DNA of 64,000 bases from an uncultured Aliivibrio sp. (GCF_946479765.1 NZ_CAMLHO010000001.1:177469-241468); one strand, 5' to 3'; counted from the first letter of the stretch, positions 32,179 to 44,470 are shown. Notes: generated from the letters alone by a model not told the origin. A program made the numbers and translations.

Positions 32179-33045
32179 ATGGCCGGTGCGAAAGAGATTC
32201 GTAACAAGATCGGGAGTGTAAAAAGCACTCAAAAGATCACGAAAGCAATGGAAATGGTAGCGGCTTCTAAAATGCGTCGCTCGCAAGAGTCGATGGCAGC
32301 GTCTCGTCCATATGCTGACACAATACGTAAAGTAATCGGTCATTTAGCGCTTGGTAGCCTTGAGTATCGTCATCCGTATCTTGACGAACGTGAAGCTAAG
32401 CGTGTTGGTTACATTGTTATTTCTAGTGATCGTGGTTTGTGTGGCGGCTTGAACATTAACTTGTTTAAAAAAGTCATGACAGAAATGAAAACATGGTCTG
32501 AAGATGGTGTTGAAATAGATTTAGCCGTTATCGGCTCTAAAGCAACAGCATTCTTTAATAGTTATGGCGGCAATGTTATTGCTCAGAATTCAGGCCTAGG
32601 CGATAGCCCTAGTGTTGAAGAACTGATTGGTAGCGTTGGTGTAATGCTGAAGAAATACGATGAAGGCCAACTGGATCGTTTGTATGTAGTGAACAATAAG
32701 TTTATTAATACAATGATACAAAAGCCAACAATTGACCAATTACTTCCTTTGCCTAAATCTGAAGATGAAGCAATGAAACGCACTCACTCTTGGGACTATA
32801 TATATGAGCCTGAGCCAAAACCATTACTAGATGCACTACTGGTTCGATACGTTGAATCACAAGTATATCAAGGTGTGGTTGAGAATTTAGCCTGCGAACA
32901 CGTAGCGCGAATGATTGCGATGAAAGCGGCAACTGATAACGCTGGTGACATTATTGATGAACTGCAACTTGTGTATAACAAAGCCCGTCAAACGGCAATT
33001 ACACAAGAGCTTTCTGAAATTGTTTCAGGCGCATCAGCGGTTTAA
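32179..33045 (+). CDS. atpG: ATP synthase F1 subunit gamma
   Basis: Gamma (288 aa) is the central rotor shaft. The N-terminal helix reads [20 protein letters not shown] and the C-terminal helix [20 protein letters not shown]; both form the coiled coil inside the hexamer. [15 protein letters not shown] is the conserved internal block. Confidence 0.98.
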   Translation: MAGAKEIRNKIGSVKSTQKITKAMEMVAASKMRRSQESMAASRPYADTIRKVIGHLALGSLEYRHPYLDEREAKRVGYIVISSDRGLCGGLNINLFKKVMTEMKTWSEDGVEIDLAVIGSKATAFFNSYGGNVIAQNSGLGDSPSVEELIGSVGVMLKKYDEGQLDRLYVVNNKFINTMIQKPTIDQLLPLPKSEDEAMKRTHSWDYIYEPEPKPLLDALLVRYVESQVYQGVVENLACEHVARMIAMKAATDNAGDIIDELQLVYNKARQTAITQELSEIVSGASAV

Positions 33046-33051
33046 GCATAG

Positions 33052-34482
<1,431 letters not shown>

Positions 34483-34500
34483 GGCTGATTAGGAGGCGAT

Positions 34501-34923
34501 ATGGCAGCAATGACCTTTCACCTGGATGTTGTAAGCGCTGAAAAGAAATTATTTTCAGGGCTAGTAGAAACGATGCAGGTGACCGGTAGCGAAGGTGAGC
34601 TTGGTATTTTCCATGGTCACGCACCGCTGCTGACCGCTATCACGCCTGGTATGGTGCGTATTGTTAAACAACACGGTCATGAAGAGTACATTTATGTCTC
34701 TGGTGGCATTGTTGAGGTTCAACCTGGTTCAGCAACTGTTCTTGCAGATGCAGCTATCCGTGGTGTTGACCTAGACGCAGCTAAGGCAGAAGAAGCTAAA
34801 CGCAAGGCTGAGGAGAATATCCGTAATCAGCATGGCGACATTAACTTCGCTCAAGCGGCTGGTGATTTGGCTAAAGCGATCGCACAGCTTCGAGTTATCG
34901 AGCTGACAAAACGTTCGCGTTAA
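34501..34923 (+). CDS. atpC: ATP synthase F1 subunit epsilon
   Basis: Epsilon (140 aa) is the small rotor subunit that restrains ATP hydrolysis. The beta-sandwich shows [20 protein letters not shown] and the C-terminal helices end [21 protein letters not shown] lies directly upstream. It ends the operon before the terminator at 34942. Confidence 0.97.
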   Translation: MAAMTFHLDVVSAEKKLFSGLVETMQVTGSEGELGIFHGHAPLLTAITPGMVRIVKQHGHEEYIYVSGGIVEVQPGSATVLADAAIRGVDLDAAKAEEAKRKAEENIRNQHGDINFAQAAGDLAKAIAQLRVIELTKRSR

Positions 34924-34941
34924 TCAAGTACCATTAGAAAG

Positions 34942-34973
34942 AAGGCGGCCTATATGGTCGCCTTTTCTTTTTC
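34942..34973 (+). terminator. Terminator of the atp operon
   Basis: AAGGCGGCC and GGTCGCCTT pair around TATAT and are followed by TTCTTTTTCT. The core is the same as in the yidC terminator. Confidence 0.9.
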
Positions 34974-35152
34974 TATAATTCTTAGTTATCTCTCACCCGA
35001 TATAGTTTATTTTCGCGTATAATTTGACCCGAGTATTAATTCCATTAGTTATTACACATTATTTTTTAATGTAGTAGGTAATGAATTTGGTATTTTTTGG
35101 TTTTCACAAGCTAGGCAAATTAAGTCAGCATAAAAAATAGAATGGGCTTTTT

Positions 35153-36511
35153 ATGAAATTTAGTGCAGTAATTCTGGCAGCGGGTAAAGGCTCTCGCATG
35201 TATTCAAACAAACCTAAAGTACTTCATACTTTAGCGGGAAAACCAATGGTTAAGCATGTTATCGATACATGTGAAGGCCTTGGAGCGAAAAACATTCATC
35301 TTGTTTATGGTCACGGTGGCGATCAAATGCAAGCTGAATTAGGTGAAGAACGTGTTCAATGGGTTCTTCAGGCTGATCAATTGGGAACGGGTCATGCGGT
35401 TAATCAAGCGTCACCAGAATTTGCTGATGATGAGAAAGTATTAGTTCTTTACGGTGATGTTCCTCTGATCAGCGCTGAAACAGTAGAAAACCTATTGGAT
35501 GCTCAACCAACAGGCGGCATTGCACTACTTACTGTGGTTCTAGATAACCCTATGGGCTATGGACGTATTATTCGCCGTAATGGTCCTGTTATTGCGATTG
35601 TAGAGCAGAAAGATGCGACAGAAGAGCAGAAGCTCATTAAAGAGATAAATACGGGCGTAATGGTTGCTACAGGCGGTGATTTAAAACGCTGGTTAGCTGC
35701 TCTTAAAAATGAAAATGCTCAAGGTGAATATTATTTAACAGATATTATTGCTGCTGCTCATGATGAAGGTCGTGCAGTAGAAGCGGTTCACCCTATTAGT
35801 CCTATTGAAGTTGAAGGCGTTAATGATCGCGCTCAATTAGCTCGATTAGAAAGAGCGTATCAAGCCGCGCAAGCACACAAGTTGCTAGAGCAAGGTGTTA
35901 TGCTTCGTGATCCTAGCCGCTTTGATCTTAGAGGATCATTACAATGTGGTATGGATATTGAGATCGATGTGAATGTGATCATTGAAGGCAATGTTACTCT
36001 TGGTGATAATGTCATTATCGGTGCTGGCTGTGTTTTGAAAGATTGTGAGATTGATGATAATACGGTTATTCGTCCATACAGCGTTATTGAAGGTGCCACG
36101 GTTGGTGAAGATTGTACTGTAGGTCCATTTACTCGTTTACGCCCAGGTGCAGAGTTGTGTAATGATGCGCATGTTGGCAACTTTGTTGAAGTTAAAAACG
36201 TTCGTTTAGGTGAAGGCTCTAAGGCAAATCACTTAACTTACCTAGGTGATGCTGAGATTGGTAAGCGTGTTAATATTGGTGCTGGTGTGATCACGTGTAA
36301 CTACGATGGTGCAAACAAATTTAAAACAGTGATTGGCGATGATGTATTTGTTGGTTCTGATAGTCAACTTATCGCGCCGATTACTATTGCTAATGGTGCT
36401 ACGGTTGGTGCGGGTTCAACGGTGACTAAAGACGTGAATGAAAATGAGCTATACATTAGCCGTGCTAAAGAACGTCGAATCGCTAATTGGCAACGCCCAG
36501 TTAAAAAATAA
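35153..36511 (+). CDS. glmU: Bifunctional N-acetylglucosamine-1-phosphate uridyltransferase / glucosamine-1-phosphate acetyltransferase
   Basis: GlmU carries out the last two steps to UDP-GlcNAc, precursor of peptidoglycan and lipopolysaccharide. The 452-residue protein has the N-terminal pyrophosphorylase domain ([21 protein letters not shown], with QLGTGHAV) and a C-terminal left-handed beta-helix of hexapeptide repeats with [14 protein letters not shown]. The 229-base gap after atpC holds TATAAT at about 35018 and a separate TTGACC (35023); the promoter is not clear. Confidence 0.97.
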   Translation: MKFSAVILAAGKGSRMYSNKPKVLHTLAGKPMVKHVIDTCEGLGAKNIHLVYGHGGDQMQAELGEERVQWVLQADQLGTGHAVNQASPEFADDEKVLVLYGDVPLISAETVENLLDAQPTGGIALLTVVLDNPMGYGRIIRRNGPVIAIVEQKDATEEQKLIKEINTGVMVATGGDLKRWLAALKNENAQGEYYLTDIIAAAHDEGRAVEAVHPISPIEVEGVNDRAQLARLERAYQAAQAHKLLEQGVMLRDPSRFDLRGSLQCGMDIEIDVNVIIEGNVTLGDNVIIGAGCVLKDCEIDDNTVIRPYSVIEGATVGEDCTVGPFTRLRPGAELCNDAHVGNFVEVKNVRLGEGSKANHLTYLGDAEIGKRVNIGAGVITCNYDGANKFKTVIGDDVFVGSDSQLIAPITIANGATVGAGSTVTKDVNENELYISRAKERRIANWQRPVKK

Positions 36512-36537
36512 TTAATACATAATGGTATTGATAATAA

Positions 36538-36565
36538 AAAGAAGCCATTCCGGTTTCTTTTTTTA
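36538..36565 (+). terminator. Terminator after glmU
   Basis: AAAGAAGCC (36538-36546) and GGTTTCTTT (36552-36560) pair with one wobble around ATTCC, then more T residues follow. Confidence 0.8.
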
Positions 36566-36610
36566 TGTCTATTGTTTGTGTTTTTAATCGTTCAACTCAA
36601 ATTATAGATA

Positions 36611-36642
36611 AAAAAAATGCTGACCGAAGTCAGCATTTTTTA
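36611..36642. terminator. Strong bidirectional terminator, chiefly for the cold-shock gene
   Basis: AAAAATGCTGAC and GTCAGCATTTTT form a perfect stem with a CGAA loop, with U-tracts possible on both strands. It lies 23 bases beyond the leftward cold-shock gene. Confidence 0.92.
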
Positions 36643-36664
36643 AAATTTAATTCGAAAGTTCGAA

Positions 36665-36874
36665 TTACTCACCAACAACGTCAGCTGCTTGTGGGCCTTT
36701 TTGGCCTTGTTCTACTGTGAAAGAAACCTTTTGGCCTTCTTTCAAAGTTTTGAAACCTTCAGAAGCGATAGCACGGAAGTGAACGAATACGTCAGCGCCG
36801 CCGTTATCTTGAGTAATGAAGCCGAAACCTTTCTCTTCGTTAAACCACTTAACGATACCAGTTGTTTTAGACAT
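36665..36874 (-). CDS. Cold-shock domain protein (CspA family)
   Basis: This 69-residue single cold-shock domain binds single-stranded RNA and DNA and acts as an RNA chaperone. RNP1 is KGFGFIT and RNP2 VFVHF. A palindrome, AATTCGAA-AG-TTCGAATT (36649-36666), overlaps the stop codon. The 276-base gap upstream is AT-rich and could hold a long 5' leader typical of cold-induced csp genes; the promoter is not clear. Which csp paralogue it is cannot be decided here. Confidence 0.95.
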   Translation of the reverse strand: MSKTTGIVKWFNEEKGFGFITQDNGGADVFVHFRAIASEGFKTLKEGQKVSFTVEQGQKGPQAADVVGE

Positions 36875-37150
36875 AATAATATCCTAATTTTTTTAATTAA
36901 ATAATTCGCATAATGCGAAGTTGTAGCCATAAAGAATTATTTATTGAGGTAAAACATATGTATAAAAAGCTTCAAGCATAACTGGTAAAGCAGTATAACG
37001 AAGGTTTCAAAAGCATAATATTACAGATAAATAGGTCTGTTTACAGGCCGAGAAAAATAATAGCAGTTTTAAACGGATTGTATAGCATAATTTCAAAAAT
37101 GAATGAAAATAAGGCTAAAAAAGCATTAACCTTACGTATGCGATACCTAA
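36875..37150 (-). promoter_or_regulatory. Leader/promoter region of the cold-shock gene
   Basis: The gap lies between ilvA (whose stop codon is at 37151) and the csp start. Read leftward, TATACAAT near 37075-37082 is a possible -10 element, which would give a leader of about 190 bases. CGCATTATGCG (36908-36918) is a small palindrome in the leader. No strong hairpin terminator for ilvA is visible. Confidence 0.4.
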
Positions 37151-38683
37151 TTAAGATAAAAAGAACTGATAAGCCCTATTATCGGTTTCATCTTTCCATT
37201 GATAACCTAACTCTTTGAGATGTTTTGAGAAATCGATAAGATCACTGTCGCTTAGCTCAAAGCCACACAATACCCGGCCATAATCAGCTCCGTGATTGCG
37301 ATAATTAAATAGGCTGATGTTCCAGTGAGTACCTAATGTGCTTAAAAACTTAACTAATGCGCCTGGGTATTCTGGGAATTCAAAACTGTATAATCGCTCC
37401 TTCAATGACTTTGAGGGTTTTCCTCCAATCATATAGCGAATATGAAGCTTTGCCATTTCGTTATCGGAGAGATCGACAACAGGATAGTCACCCTGTTGTA
37501 GGTCATTAATTATGTTATCTAGCTCTTGTTGACCTTCTTGTAGGCGCACACCCACAAAGATATTCGCTAGCTTGTCATCGTTATAACGATAGTTGAATTC
37601 GGTAACTGCTCGACCACCAATTAAGTTACAGAACTCGAAAAAGGCGCCTTGACGCTCAGGGATAGTGACAGCTAGCAACCCTTCCCTCTTCTCACCGAGT
37701 TCACATCGTTCAGAAACATAACGTAAACCATGGAAATTGGTGTTTGCACCAGAAAGAACCGTACCGAGTTGTTTATCTTGTAGCTGGTTTTGGTCTGCGA
37801 ATTTTTTCAGTCCTGCTAACGCTAATGCGCCTGAAGGTTCAGCTATTGCACGAGTGTCTTCAAAGATATCTTTGACTGCGGCACAAATCTCATCGCTAGA
37901 AACGGTAATATGACCATCAATATATTGTTGGCATAAACGGAATGTTTCATCACCAATGCGTTTTACTGCAACCCCATCAGCAAACATACTCACCTGATTA
38001 AGTACGACTGGCTTACCTGCATCTAATGCGGCTTTTAAACAGGCGGAGTCTTCAGGCTCTACGGCGATAATTTTTATTTCAGGCATCAGTTGCTTAATTA
38101 GAACCGCTACACCAGCGGCTAAGCCACCACCACCAACAGGAACAAAAATATAATCTAAGTGCCCATTTTGTTGCAGCATTTCCATTCCAATCGTCCCCTG
38201 ACCTGCAATCACTAATGGATGATCAAAAGGGGGAACAAATGTATAATCGTGAAGTTCTGCTAATCGTTCTGCTTCTGCTTTAGCTTCGTCAAAGTTACTG
38301 CCATGAAGTATGACATGACCGCCAAATCCTTTAACCGCTTCTACTTTGATATCAGGTGTGGTTCGTGGCATCACTATTGTGGTTTGAATACCGAGTTTAG
38401 TGCCTGATAACGCCATTCCTTGTGCGTGATTTCCGGCAGAGGCTGCGATAACGCCTGCTTTCTGTTGCTCTTTAGTCAGGCTTGAAACCATAGTGTAAGC
38501 GCCGCGAAGCTTAAACGAGTGAACGGGTTGACGATCTTCTCGCTTTAATTGAACTCGGTTTTTAATTCGCTCAGATAAACGAGGCATGTCTTGAAGTGGC
38601 GTTACTGTTGCCACATCATAAACAGGTGCTCGTAAGATCTGACGCAGGTATTCTGCGCCAGTTTGATAAGAAGGTGTTGTCAT
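37151..38683 (-). CDS. ilvA: Threonine ammonia-lyase, biosynthetic
   Basis: IlvA deaminates threonine to 2-oxobutyrate, the first committed step to isoleucine. The 510-residue protein has the PLP-binding lysine in PVHSFKLRGAYTM and the phosphate-binding glycine loop PVGGGGLAAGVAVL. Two C-terminal ACT-like domains (EKREGLLAVTIPERQGAFFEF and KERLYSFEFPEYPGALVKFL) mark the allosteric, isoleucine-inhibited form. It is last in ilvLGMDA, four bases after ilvD. Confidence 0.97.
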   Translation of the reverse strand: MTTPSYQTGAEYLRQILRAPVYDVATVTPLQDMPRLSERIKNRVQLKREDRQPVHSFKLRGAYTMVSSLTKEQQKAGVIAASAGNHAQGMALSGTKLGIQTTIVMPRTTPDIKVEAVKGFGGHVILHGSNFDEAKAEAERLAELHDYTFVPPFDHPLVIAGQGTIGMEMLQQNGHLDYIFVPVGGGGLAAGVAVLIKQLMPEIKIIAVEPEDSACLKAALDAGKPVVLNQVSMFADGVAVKRIGDETFRLCQQYIDGHITVSSDEICAAVKDIFEDTRAIAEPSGALALAGLKKFADQNQLQDKQLGTVLSGANTNFHGLRYVSERCELGEKREGLLAVTIPERQGAFFEFCNLIGGRAVTEFNYRYNDDKLANIFVGVRLQEGQQELDNIINDLQQGDYPVVDLSDNEMAKLHIRYMIGGKPSKSLKERLYSFEFPEYPGALVKFLSTLGTHWNISLFNYRNHGADYGRVLCGFELSDSDLIDFSKHLKELGYQWKDETDNRAYQFFLS

Positions 38684-38687
38684 AAAT

Positions 38688-40544
38688 TTACCCTTCTAAC
38701 TTAGATCTATCACGTACTGCGCCTTTATCTGCACTCGTCGCCATCATTGCGTAGGCTTTTAGTGCAAAAGAGACTTCACGTTGACGATTAACAGGCTTCC
38801 AACCTAGCTTATCTTGTTCTGCACGACGCTCGCTTAATTCAGCTTCTGGTACATCAAGTGTGATAGAACGGCTTGGAATATCAATGGTGATGATATCTCC
38901 TGTTTTTACTAAACCAATTGTGCCACCACTTGCGGCTTCTGGAGAGGCGTGACCAATAGAAAGACCAGAAGTGCCACCAGAGAAACGACCATCAGTAAGA
39001 AGAGCACACGCTTTACCTAGCCCCATTGATTTTAGGTAAGTGGTTGGGTACAACATTTCTTGCATACCCGGGCCGCCTTTAGGGCCTTCGTAGCGAATAA
39101 CAACCACATTCCCTGCTTTTACTTTTCCAGCTAAAATACTTTCTACTGCGGTATCTTGGCTTTCAAAAACAATGGCTGGGCCTTGGAATTTAAGGTTATC
39201 TTCATCAACACCGGCTGTTTTTACAATACAGCCGTCAACCGCGATATTACCAGAAAGAACCGCTAGGCCGCCTTCTTGGCTAAAGGCATTTTCTTTAGTA
39301 CGAATACAGCCATTTTCACGGTCATCATCAAGGCGATCCCAACGACAATCTTGCGAGAATGCTTTTGTAGTACGGATTCCTGCTGGGCCAGCACGGAAGA
39401 ATTTAAGTACTGCTTCATCGTCTGTTTGCATGATGTCGTATTGTGCTAATTGTTCTTTCATGGTTAAACCAAGCACAGTATTGGTATCGTTATTAAGTAA
39501 GCCAGCACGATCTAACTCACCAAGGATAGCCATAACGCCACCTGCACGGTGAACGTCTTCCATGTGATATTTAGGTGTTGAAGGTGCTACTTTACATAAA
39601 TGAGGTACTCGACGAGACATCTCATCTATATCATCCATATCAAAATCGATTTCGCCTTCTTGAGCGGATGCTATTAGGTGAAGTACTGTATTACTTGAAC
39701 CACCCATCGCAATATCTAGCGCCATTGCATTTTCGAACGCCGCTTTGTTGGCAATATTACGTGGCAGAGCGGAATCATCGCCTTGCTCGTAATAACGCTT
39801 AGTTAGAGTAACTATGCGTTTACCTGCATTGATAAACAATTCTTCACGATCGGCATGAGTAGCAAGCATTGACCCATTACCCGGTTGAGATAACCCTAAT
39901 GCTTCAGTTAAACAGTTCATTGAGTTGGCGGTAAACATACCAGAACATGAACCACAAGTTGGACATGCAGAGCGTTCTATTTGCTCGCTTTGTGCATCAG
40001 AAACCGTTGGATCGGCGCCTTGGATCATTGCGTCGACAAGATCCAGCTTGATGATTTGATCTGAAAGCTTAGTCTTACCTGCTTCCATTGGGCCACCAGA
40101 CACAAAGATCACCGGAATGTTAAGACGCATTGCTGCCATCATCATTCCCGGAGTGATTTTGTCACAGTTTGAGATACACACCATTGCATCGGCACAGTGT
40201 GCATTCACCATGTACTCAACTGAATCGGCAATCAGCTCTCGTGACGGCAGTGAATACAACATACCGCCATGACCCATTGCGATGCCATCATCGACAGCGA
40301 TGGTATTGAATTCTTTGGCTATGCCGCCTGCTTTTTCAATTTCACCAGCGACCAATTGGCCCATGTCTTTTAGATGAACGTGACCAGGTACAAATTGAGT
40401 AAATGAGTTTACAACCGCAATGATTGGCTTACCAAAATCTTCTTCTTTTACACCAGTAGCACGCCATAATGCACGTGCGCCAGCCATGTTACGGCCATGA
40501 GTTGTGGTCGCTGAACGGTATCTGTTTTTAGGAGTCGTAGACAT
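38688..40544 (-). CDS. ilvD: Dihydroxy-acid dehydratase
   Basis: IlvD dehydrates 2,3-dihydroxy acids to the 2-oxo acid precursors of valine and isoleucine, using an iron-sulfur cluster. The 618-residue protein has [19 protein letters not shown] and [19 protein letters not shown] with the cluster cysteines, and [20 protein letters not shown] near the C-terminus. It follows ilvM after 27 bases, where most relatives have ilvE. Confidence 0.97.
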   Translation of the reverse strand: MSTTPKNRYRSATTTHGRNMAGARALWRATGVKEEDFGKPIIAVVNSFTQFVPGHVHLKDMGQLVAGEIEKAGGIAKEFNTIAVDDGIAMGHGGMLYSLPSRELIADSVEYMVNAHCADAMVCISNCDKITPGMMMAAMRLNIPVIFVSGGPMEAGKTKLSDQIIKLDLVDAMIQGADPTVSDAQSEQIERSACPTCGSCSGMFTANSMNCLTEALGLSQPGNGSMLATHADREELFINAGKRIVTLTKRYYEQGDDSALPRNIANKAAFENAMALDIAMGGSSNTVLHLIASAQEGEIDFDMDDIDEMSRRVPHLCKVAPSTPKYHMEDVHRAGGVMAILGELDRAGLLNNDTNTVLGLTMKEQLAQYDIMQTDDEAVLKFFRAGPAGIRTTKAFSQDCRWDRLDDDRENGCIRTKENAFSQEGGLAVLSGNIAVDGCIVKTAGVDEDNLKFQGPAIVFESQDTAVESILAGKVKAGNVVVIRYEGPKGGPGMQEMLYPTTYLKSMGLGKACALLTDGRFSGGTSGLSIGHASPEAASGGTIGLVKTGDIITIDIPSRSITLDVPEAELSERRAEQDKLGWKPVNRQREVSFALKAYAMMATSADKGAVRDRSKLEG

Positions 40545-40571
40545 TATGATTAATCCTTTAAATTTTTTATC

Positions 40572-40817
40572 TTATGCACGGTTCAATGTAGAAACATGAA
40601 CAGCGGTAATATCCCAAAGTTTTTCAATCTGATTAGTAAGAAGGCTGATTGGACGATCGCTTTCTACGATAATTTCTATAGCAGCAATACCACTTGATTG
40701 ATTTTGAGTAGCAAGTACTTGTTTGATAGCAAAACCACGGTGACGGATAACACGCAATACGCGTTCTAATAATACTGGTTTATCTGTGGCTTCAATTTCT
40801 AAAATATAACGTTGCAT
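40572..40817 (-). CDS. ilvM: Acetolactate synthase II small subunit
   Basis: The 81-residue protein is the ACT-domain regulatory subunit of acetolactate synthase II: ERVLRVIRHRGFAIKQV and IEIIVESDRPISLL. Its start overlaps the ilvG stop codon by one base (TAATG), ensuring coupled, stoichiometric synthesis. Confidence 0.94.
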   Translation of the reverse strand: MQRYILEIEATDKPVLLERVLRVIRHRGFAIKQVLATQNQSSGIAAIEIIVESDRPISLLTNQIEKLWDITAVHVSTLNRA

Positions 40818-42463
40818 TATTCACCCTCCACCATGTCTTGGTTTGCGGCGCCTGGTGGTACAAGCGGCCATACATTTTCTTCTTCAGAGATCAGCACATG
40901 TAGCATGTAAGCGGTTTTGCTTTCTAGCATTTCTTTTAACGCAGGTTCAACTTCTTCTTTGCGTGTAATTGTCTTTCCTGGGATGTTAAATGCGGCTGCT
41001 AGTGCAACAAAGTCAGGGTTGTCATCGAGAATGGTTTCACTGTGGCGACCATTGAAGAACAGAGATTGCCATTGGCGAACCATGCCTAAACGTTGGTTGT
41101 TTAATAGCACCATTTTTACAGGGATTTGTTTACGCTTTAACGTACCTAATTCCTGAACGTTCATCATGAAAGAGCCATCACCGGTGATTAGGATAGATTC
41201 ATCATTAGGGCGAGCGACTTTTGCGCCCATTGCAGCAGGTAAACCGAAACCCATCGTCCCAAGACCCGCAGACGTTAAATAGTTCTCTGGTGCTCGTGGT
41301 TGAATATGTTGTGCTGACCACATTTGGTGTTGACCTACGTCGGTAGCAACAATAGAACTGTCTGGCATCATATCTGATAGTTGTTTAAGTAACAGTGGTG
41401 CATAAATTAGATCACCAGGATGGTTATAAGACCACTTAAACTCTGTTCGTAATGCGGAAATATGAGCTAACCAAGGACTTAAATCTTGAGGAGTACTTAG
41501 TTGAGGTAAGATGACATTGATGTCGCCACGTAATGTTGAATGCGCATGACGAAGTTTGTTGAATTCGGCAGCATCAATATCGATATGAATAACCTTAGCG
41601 TGTGGAGCAAAACTTTCTAGTTTGCCAGTCACGCGGTCATCAAAACGAGCACCAACGACCACTAGCAAGTCAGACTCTTGGACTGTTAGGTTTGCCGCTT
41701 TAGTACCATGCATCCCTATCATACCGAGATAATGAGGATCGTGACGCTCAATTGATCCTAACCCTTTTAATGTGCTTACAGAAGGCATTGGATTCTGAAG
41801 TAAAAATTCACGAACAGAGTCAGTGGCATGAGCAAGTTGAACACCACCACCAACATAAAGAACGGGTTTATGACTGGCTTTTAGAATCGATTTAGCCGCT
41901 TCAATACTTTCTGGTGAAACAACAGGTATTGCAGGTGGTTCAAAATGAGGGAGTACAGTAACTGGGGCTTCTGCAACCTGAACATCCTTGGCAATATCGA
42001 TTAATACAGGGCCAGGACGTCCCGATTTAGCAACTTCAAACGCTTCTGCGATAACAGGGGCGAGTTCATTGATGTCGGTGACAAGGTAGCTGTGTTTGGT
42101 GCAAGAGAGGGACATGCCAATAACATCCATTTCTTGAAATGCATCGGTACCGATTAAGTGACTTGCCACTTGACCTGTGATTGCAACAAGAGGGATAGAA
42201 TCAAGCATCGCATCAGCAAGGCCAGTAATTAAATTTGTAGCACCGGGGCCAGATGTTGCTAGACAAACCGCCACATCTTTAGTCGAACGAGCCATACCAA
42301 TAGCGGCCATAGCTGCACCTTGTTCGTGGCGGCAGAGAATGTGTTCAACTCCCCCGTCATATAAGGCATCGTAGATAGGCATGATTGCCCCACCTGGATA
42401 ACCAAAAACCGTGGTGATCCCTTCATCTCTTAAGGCTTTAACTACTAATTGTGAGCCATTCAT
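40817..42463 (-). CDS. ilvG: Acetolactate synthase II large subunit
   Basis: IlvG condenses pyruvate with pyruvate or 2-oxobutyrate, using thiamine diphosphate. ATG 42463 (GGGAG upstream) gives 548 residues beginning [20 protein letters not shown]; the longer frame back to 42523 lies in the attenuator leader. Motifs are [15 protein letters not shown], the catalytic-Glu block HEQGAAMAA, and the TPP/Mg motif [20 protein letters not shown]. Unlike E. coli K-12, the frame is intact. Confidence 0.97.
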   Translation of the reverse strand: MNGSQLVVKALRDEGITTVFGYPGGAIMPIYDALYDGGVEHILCRHEQGAAMAAIGMARSTKDVAVCLATSGPGATNLITGLADAMLDSIPLVAITGQVASHLIGTDAFQEMDVIGMSLSCTKHSYLVTDINELAPVIAEAFEVAKSGRPGPVLIDIAKDVQVAEAPVTVLPHFEPPAIPVVSPESIEAAKSILKASHKPVLYVGGGVQLAHATDSVREFLLQNPMPSVSTLKGLGSIERHDPHYLGMIGMHGTKAANLTVQESDLLVVVGARFDDRVTGKLESFAPHAKVIHIDIDAAEFNKLRHAHSTLRGDINVILPQLSTPQDLSPWLAHISALRTEFKWSYNHPGDLIYAPLLLKQLSDMMPDSSIVATDVGQHQMWSAQHIQPRAPENYLTSAGLGTMGFGLPAAMGAKVARPNDESILITGDGSFMMNVQELGTLKRKQIPVKMVLLNNQRLGMVRQWQSLFFNGRHSETILDDNPDFVALAAAFNIPGKTITRKEEVEPALKEMLESKTAYMLHVLISEEENVWPLVPPGAANQDMVEGE

Positions 42464-42542
42464 ACACTGTCGCTCCCTGCGTGAGTGATTGTTTTTCCAT
42501 TCTTGCACATCATGTGCCCCCATTTCTTCCTGAATCTATAAA

Positions 42543-42574
42543 AAAACCCCCTCGCTTGTGAGCTTGGGGGTTTT
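42543..42574 (-). terminator. Attenuator terminator of the ilv operon
   Basis: Read leftward, AAAACCCCC (complement of 42566-42574) and GGGGGTTTT (complement of 42543-42551) form a strong stem with an AAGCTC/AGC inner pairing, ending in seven T residues before ilvG. An alternative pairing is visible: GTGAGC at 42558-42563 (plus strand) is complementary to GCTCAC at 42601-42606. The latter can instead pair with the leader at 42665-42674 (TGAGCAAAAA with TTTTTGCTCA). These are the 3:4, 2:3 and 1:2 structures of classic attenuation. Confidence 0.92.
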
Positions 42575-42606
42575 AAGTGTGCGTGTTGTTACGACTTTTT
42601 GCTCAC

Positions 42607-42681
42607 TTATCCCCGCGCGGTGACCTGAATCACCACGAGAATGTTAATAATAAGAATATTCAGTTGAGCAAAAAAGGTCAT
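42607..42681 (-). CDS. ilvL: ilv operon leader peptide
   Basis: A 24-codon frame, ATG 42681 to TAA 42607, encodes a peptide beginning MTFFAQLNILII and continuing NILVVIQV. Eleven of 24 residues are Ile, Leu or Val (five Ile, three Leu, three Val). The run lies where a stalled ribosome would mask segment 1 of the attenuator, so low charged branched-chain tRNA should allow read-through into ilvG. It is shorter than the E. coli leader. Confidence 0.92.
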   Translation of the reverse strand: MTFFAQLNILIINILVVIQVTARG

Positions 42682-42866
42682 TTAATCTGTCCGTAAGCGT
42701 GTTTTTTTGATAATTCGTTACATTAACTTAGTGGTAACACAGACATGGCTCTCATGACAAGAAAAAACTCTCATTTTATTCACAATTCTTGTTCATTTAG
42801 CGCTTATATATAACAATTCAATAAAAAGCGTAGAAATACTCGCTTTATAAATCATTGGGCAGGGAA

Positions 42867-44393
42867 ATGGGATTAGCAATTATACACAGTAGAGCGTGCG
42901 TTGGTGTTGAAGCGCCAGAGGTGACCGTTGAAGTACATATCAGTAATGGAATGCCAGGATTTAGCTTGGTGGGATTACCGGAGACCACCGTTAAAGAAGC
43001 AAAAGATAGAGTGAGAAGTGCGATAATTAATGCGAACTTTGAGTTTCCATCAAAACGAATTACGGTCAATTTAGCGCCTGCTGATTTGCCTAAAGAGGGT
43101 GGTCGATTTGATCTCCCTATCGCTTTGGGTATTTTGGCTGCGTCGGATCAGATCCCTGAAGTGAAATTAGAGGGCCATGAGTTTGTGGGAGAATTGGCTC
43201 TCTCGGGAGAGTTACGTAAAGTTAAAGGAGTACTACCTGCTGCATTAGCGTCATTAAAAGCGAATCGTTGTTTGGTCGTCCCTGACGATAATGGTGATCA
43301 AGCTGCATTGGTTGGTCGGGATATTCATAAATCAGCCTCTCACTTACTGTCGGTGTGTGGATTTCTATGTGGTCAACAGCAACTCGGTTTATTTGTATCC
43401 CCGAAAGTAGAAGAGCAAGTTGATTCTCTAGAGCGAGATCTACAAGATATTATTGGCCAACAACAGGGAAAGCGTGCTTTAGAAATTGCAGCGGCTGGTG
43501 GACACAATCTATTGTATCTCGGCCCTCCCGGCACAGGAAAAACCATGCTTGCTTCTCGTATGAGTGATTTGTTACCTGAAATGACCAATGATGAAGCGCT
43601 TGAAACAGCGGCGGTGGCATCATTAACTCATCAGCATATTAATGAGTCTAATTGGCGTGTTCGCCCATTTCGTTCGCCACATCATTCGAGCTCTATGGCT
43701 GCTTTGGTTGGTGGTGGTTCTATTCCTAGGCCGGGAGAAATTTCATTGGCGCATAATGGTATTCTGTTTTTAGATGAAATGCCGGAGTTTGAAAGGAAGG
43801 TGCTCGACTCATTGCGAGAGCCATTAGAGTCTGGGGAAATTGTTATTTCTCGTGCTGCCAGTAAAACGAGGTTTCCAGCCCGCTTTCAATTGGTTGGAGC
43901 GTTGAACCCGAGCCCAACCGGCTATTACGAGGGGAATCAAACAAGAACTAACCCTCAATTGATACTTCGTTATCTTAATCGAATTTCAGGGCCGTTACTT
44001 GATCGTTTTGATATGTCGTTAGAGATCCCGCTCTTACCTAAAGGGACATTAACAGAGGGTGGCGATAGAGGTGAATCAACTCAAAAAATAAAAGAAAGAG
44101 TACGTGTTGCGCGCGCCAGAATGCTTGAACGTAGTAATAAAGTGAACGCCTTATTAGGCAGTCGAGAGGTCGAGAAGTATTGCCCATTAGCCAAGGAAGA
44201 TGCGGCATTTTTAGAGAATACACTTCATCAGCTTGGACTTTCTATTCGTGCCTATCATCGAATCATTAAAGTATCGAGAACCATTGCTGATTTGGCGGGA
44301 GAAGATAATATTCAACGAATTCACTTGGCTGAAGCGGTAGGTTATCGGGCGATGGATCGGCTATTAAAGCAGCTAACTGCTCAAGCGGTATAA
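42867..44393 (+). CDS. comM: ComM/YifB family AAA+ ATPase (Mg-chelatase-like)
   Basis: The ComM helicase promotes branch migration during integration of transforming DNA in Vibrio and Haemophilus. This 508-residue protein has an N-terminal Lon-protease-like domain (APEVTVEVHISNGMPGFSLVGLPETTVKEA) and an AAA+ core with Walker A GPPGTGKTMLASRM and Walker B ILFLDEMPEF. The C-terminal Mg-chelatase domain follows. ATG 42867 is preferred to the in-frame TTG at 42855. Together with dprA at 57.3 kb it suggests natural-transformation capacity. Confidence 0.93.
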   Translation: MGLAIIHSRACVGVEAPEVTVEVHISNGMPGFSLVGLPETTVKEAKDRVRSAIINANFEFPSKRITVNLAPADLPKEGGRFDLPIALGILAASDQIPEVKLEGHEFVGELALSGELRKVKGVLPAALASLKANRCLVVPDDNGDQAALVGRDIHKSASHLLSVCGFLCGQQQLGLFVSPKVEEQVDSLERDLQDIIGQQQGKRALEIAAAGGHNLLYLGPPGTGKTMLASRMSDLLPEMTNDEALETAAVASLTHQHINESNWRVRPFRSPHHSSSMAALVGGGSIPRPGEISLAHNGILFLDEMPEFERKVLDSLREPLESGEIVISRAASKTRFPARFQLVGALNPSPTGYYEGNQTRTNPQLILRYLNRISGPLLDRFDMSLEIPLLPKGTLTEGGDRGESTQKIKERVRVARARMLERSNKVNALLGSREVEKYCPLAKEDAAFLENTLHQLGLSIRAYHRIIKVSRTIADLAGEDNIQRIHLAEAVGYRAMDRLLKQLTAQAV

Positions 44394-44470
44394 TCTTGTA
44401 GATAAATGACTTATGGAAAGAAAAGGATGAGTACCTGCAAGGTGTGTTAAATAAATGAATTCAGATATAT

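Noticed and set aside
42464..42523. N-terminal extension of ilvG
   Set aside because: These 20 codons lie in the attenuator leader. ATG 42463 has a ribosome site and the standard family N-terminus.
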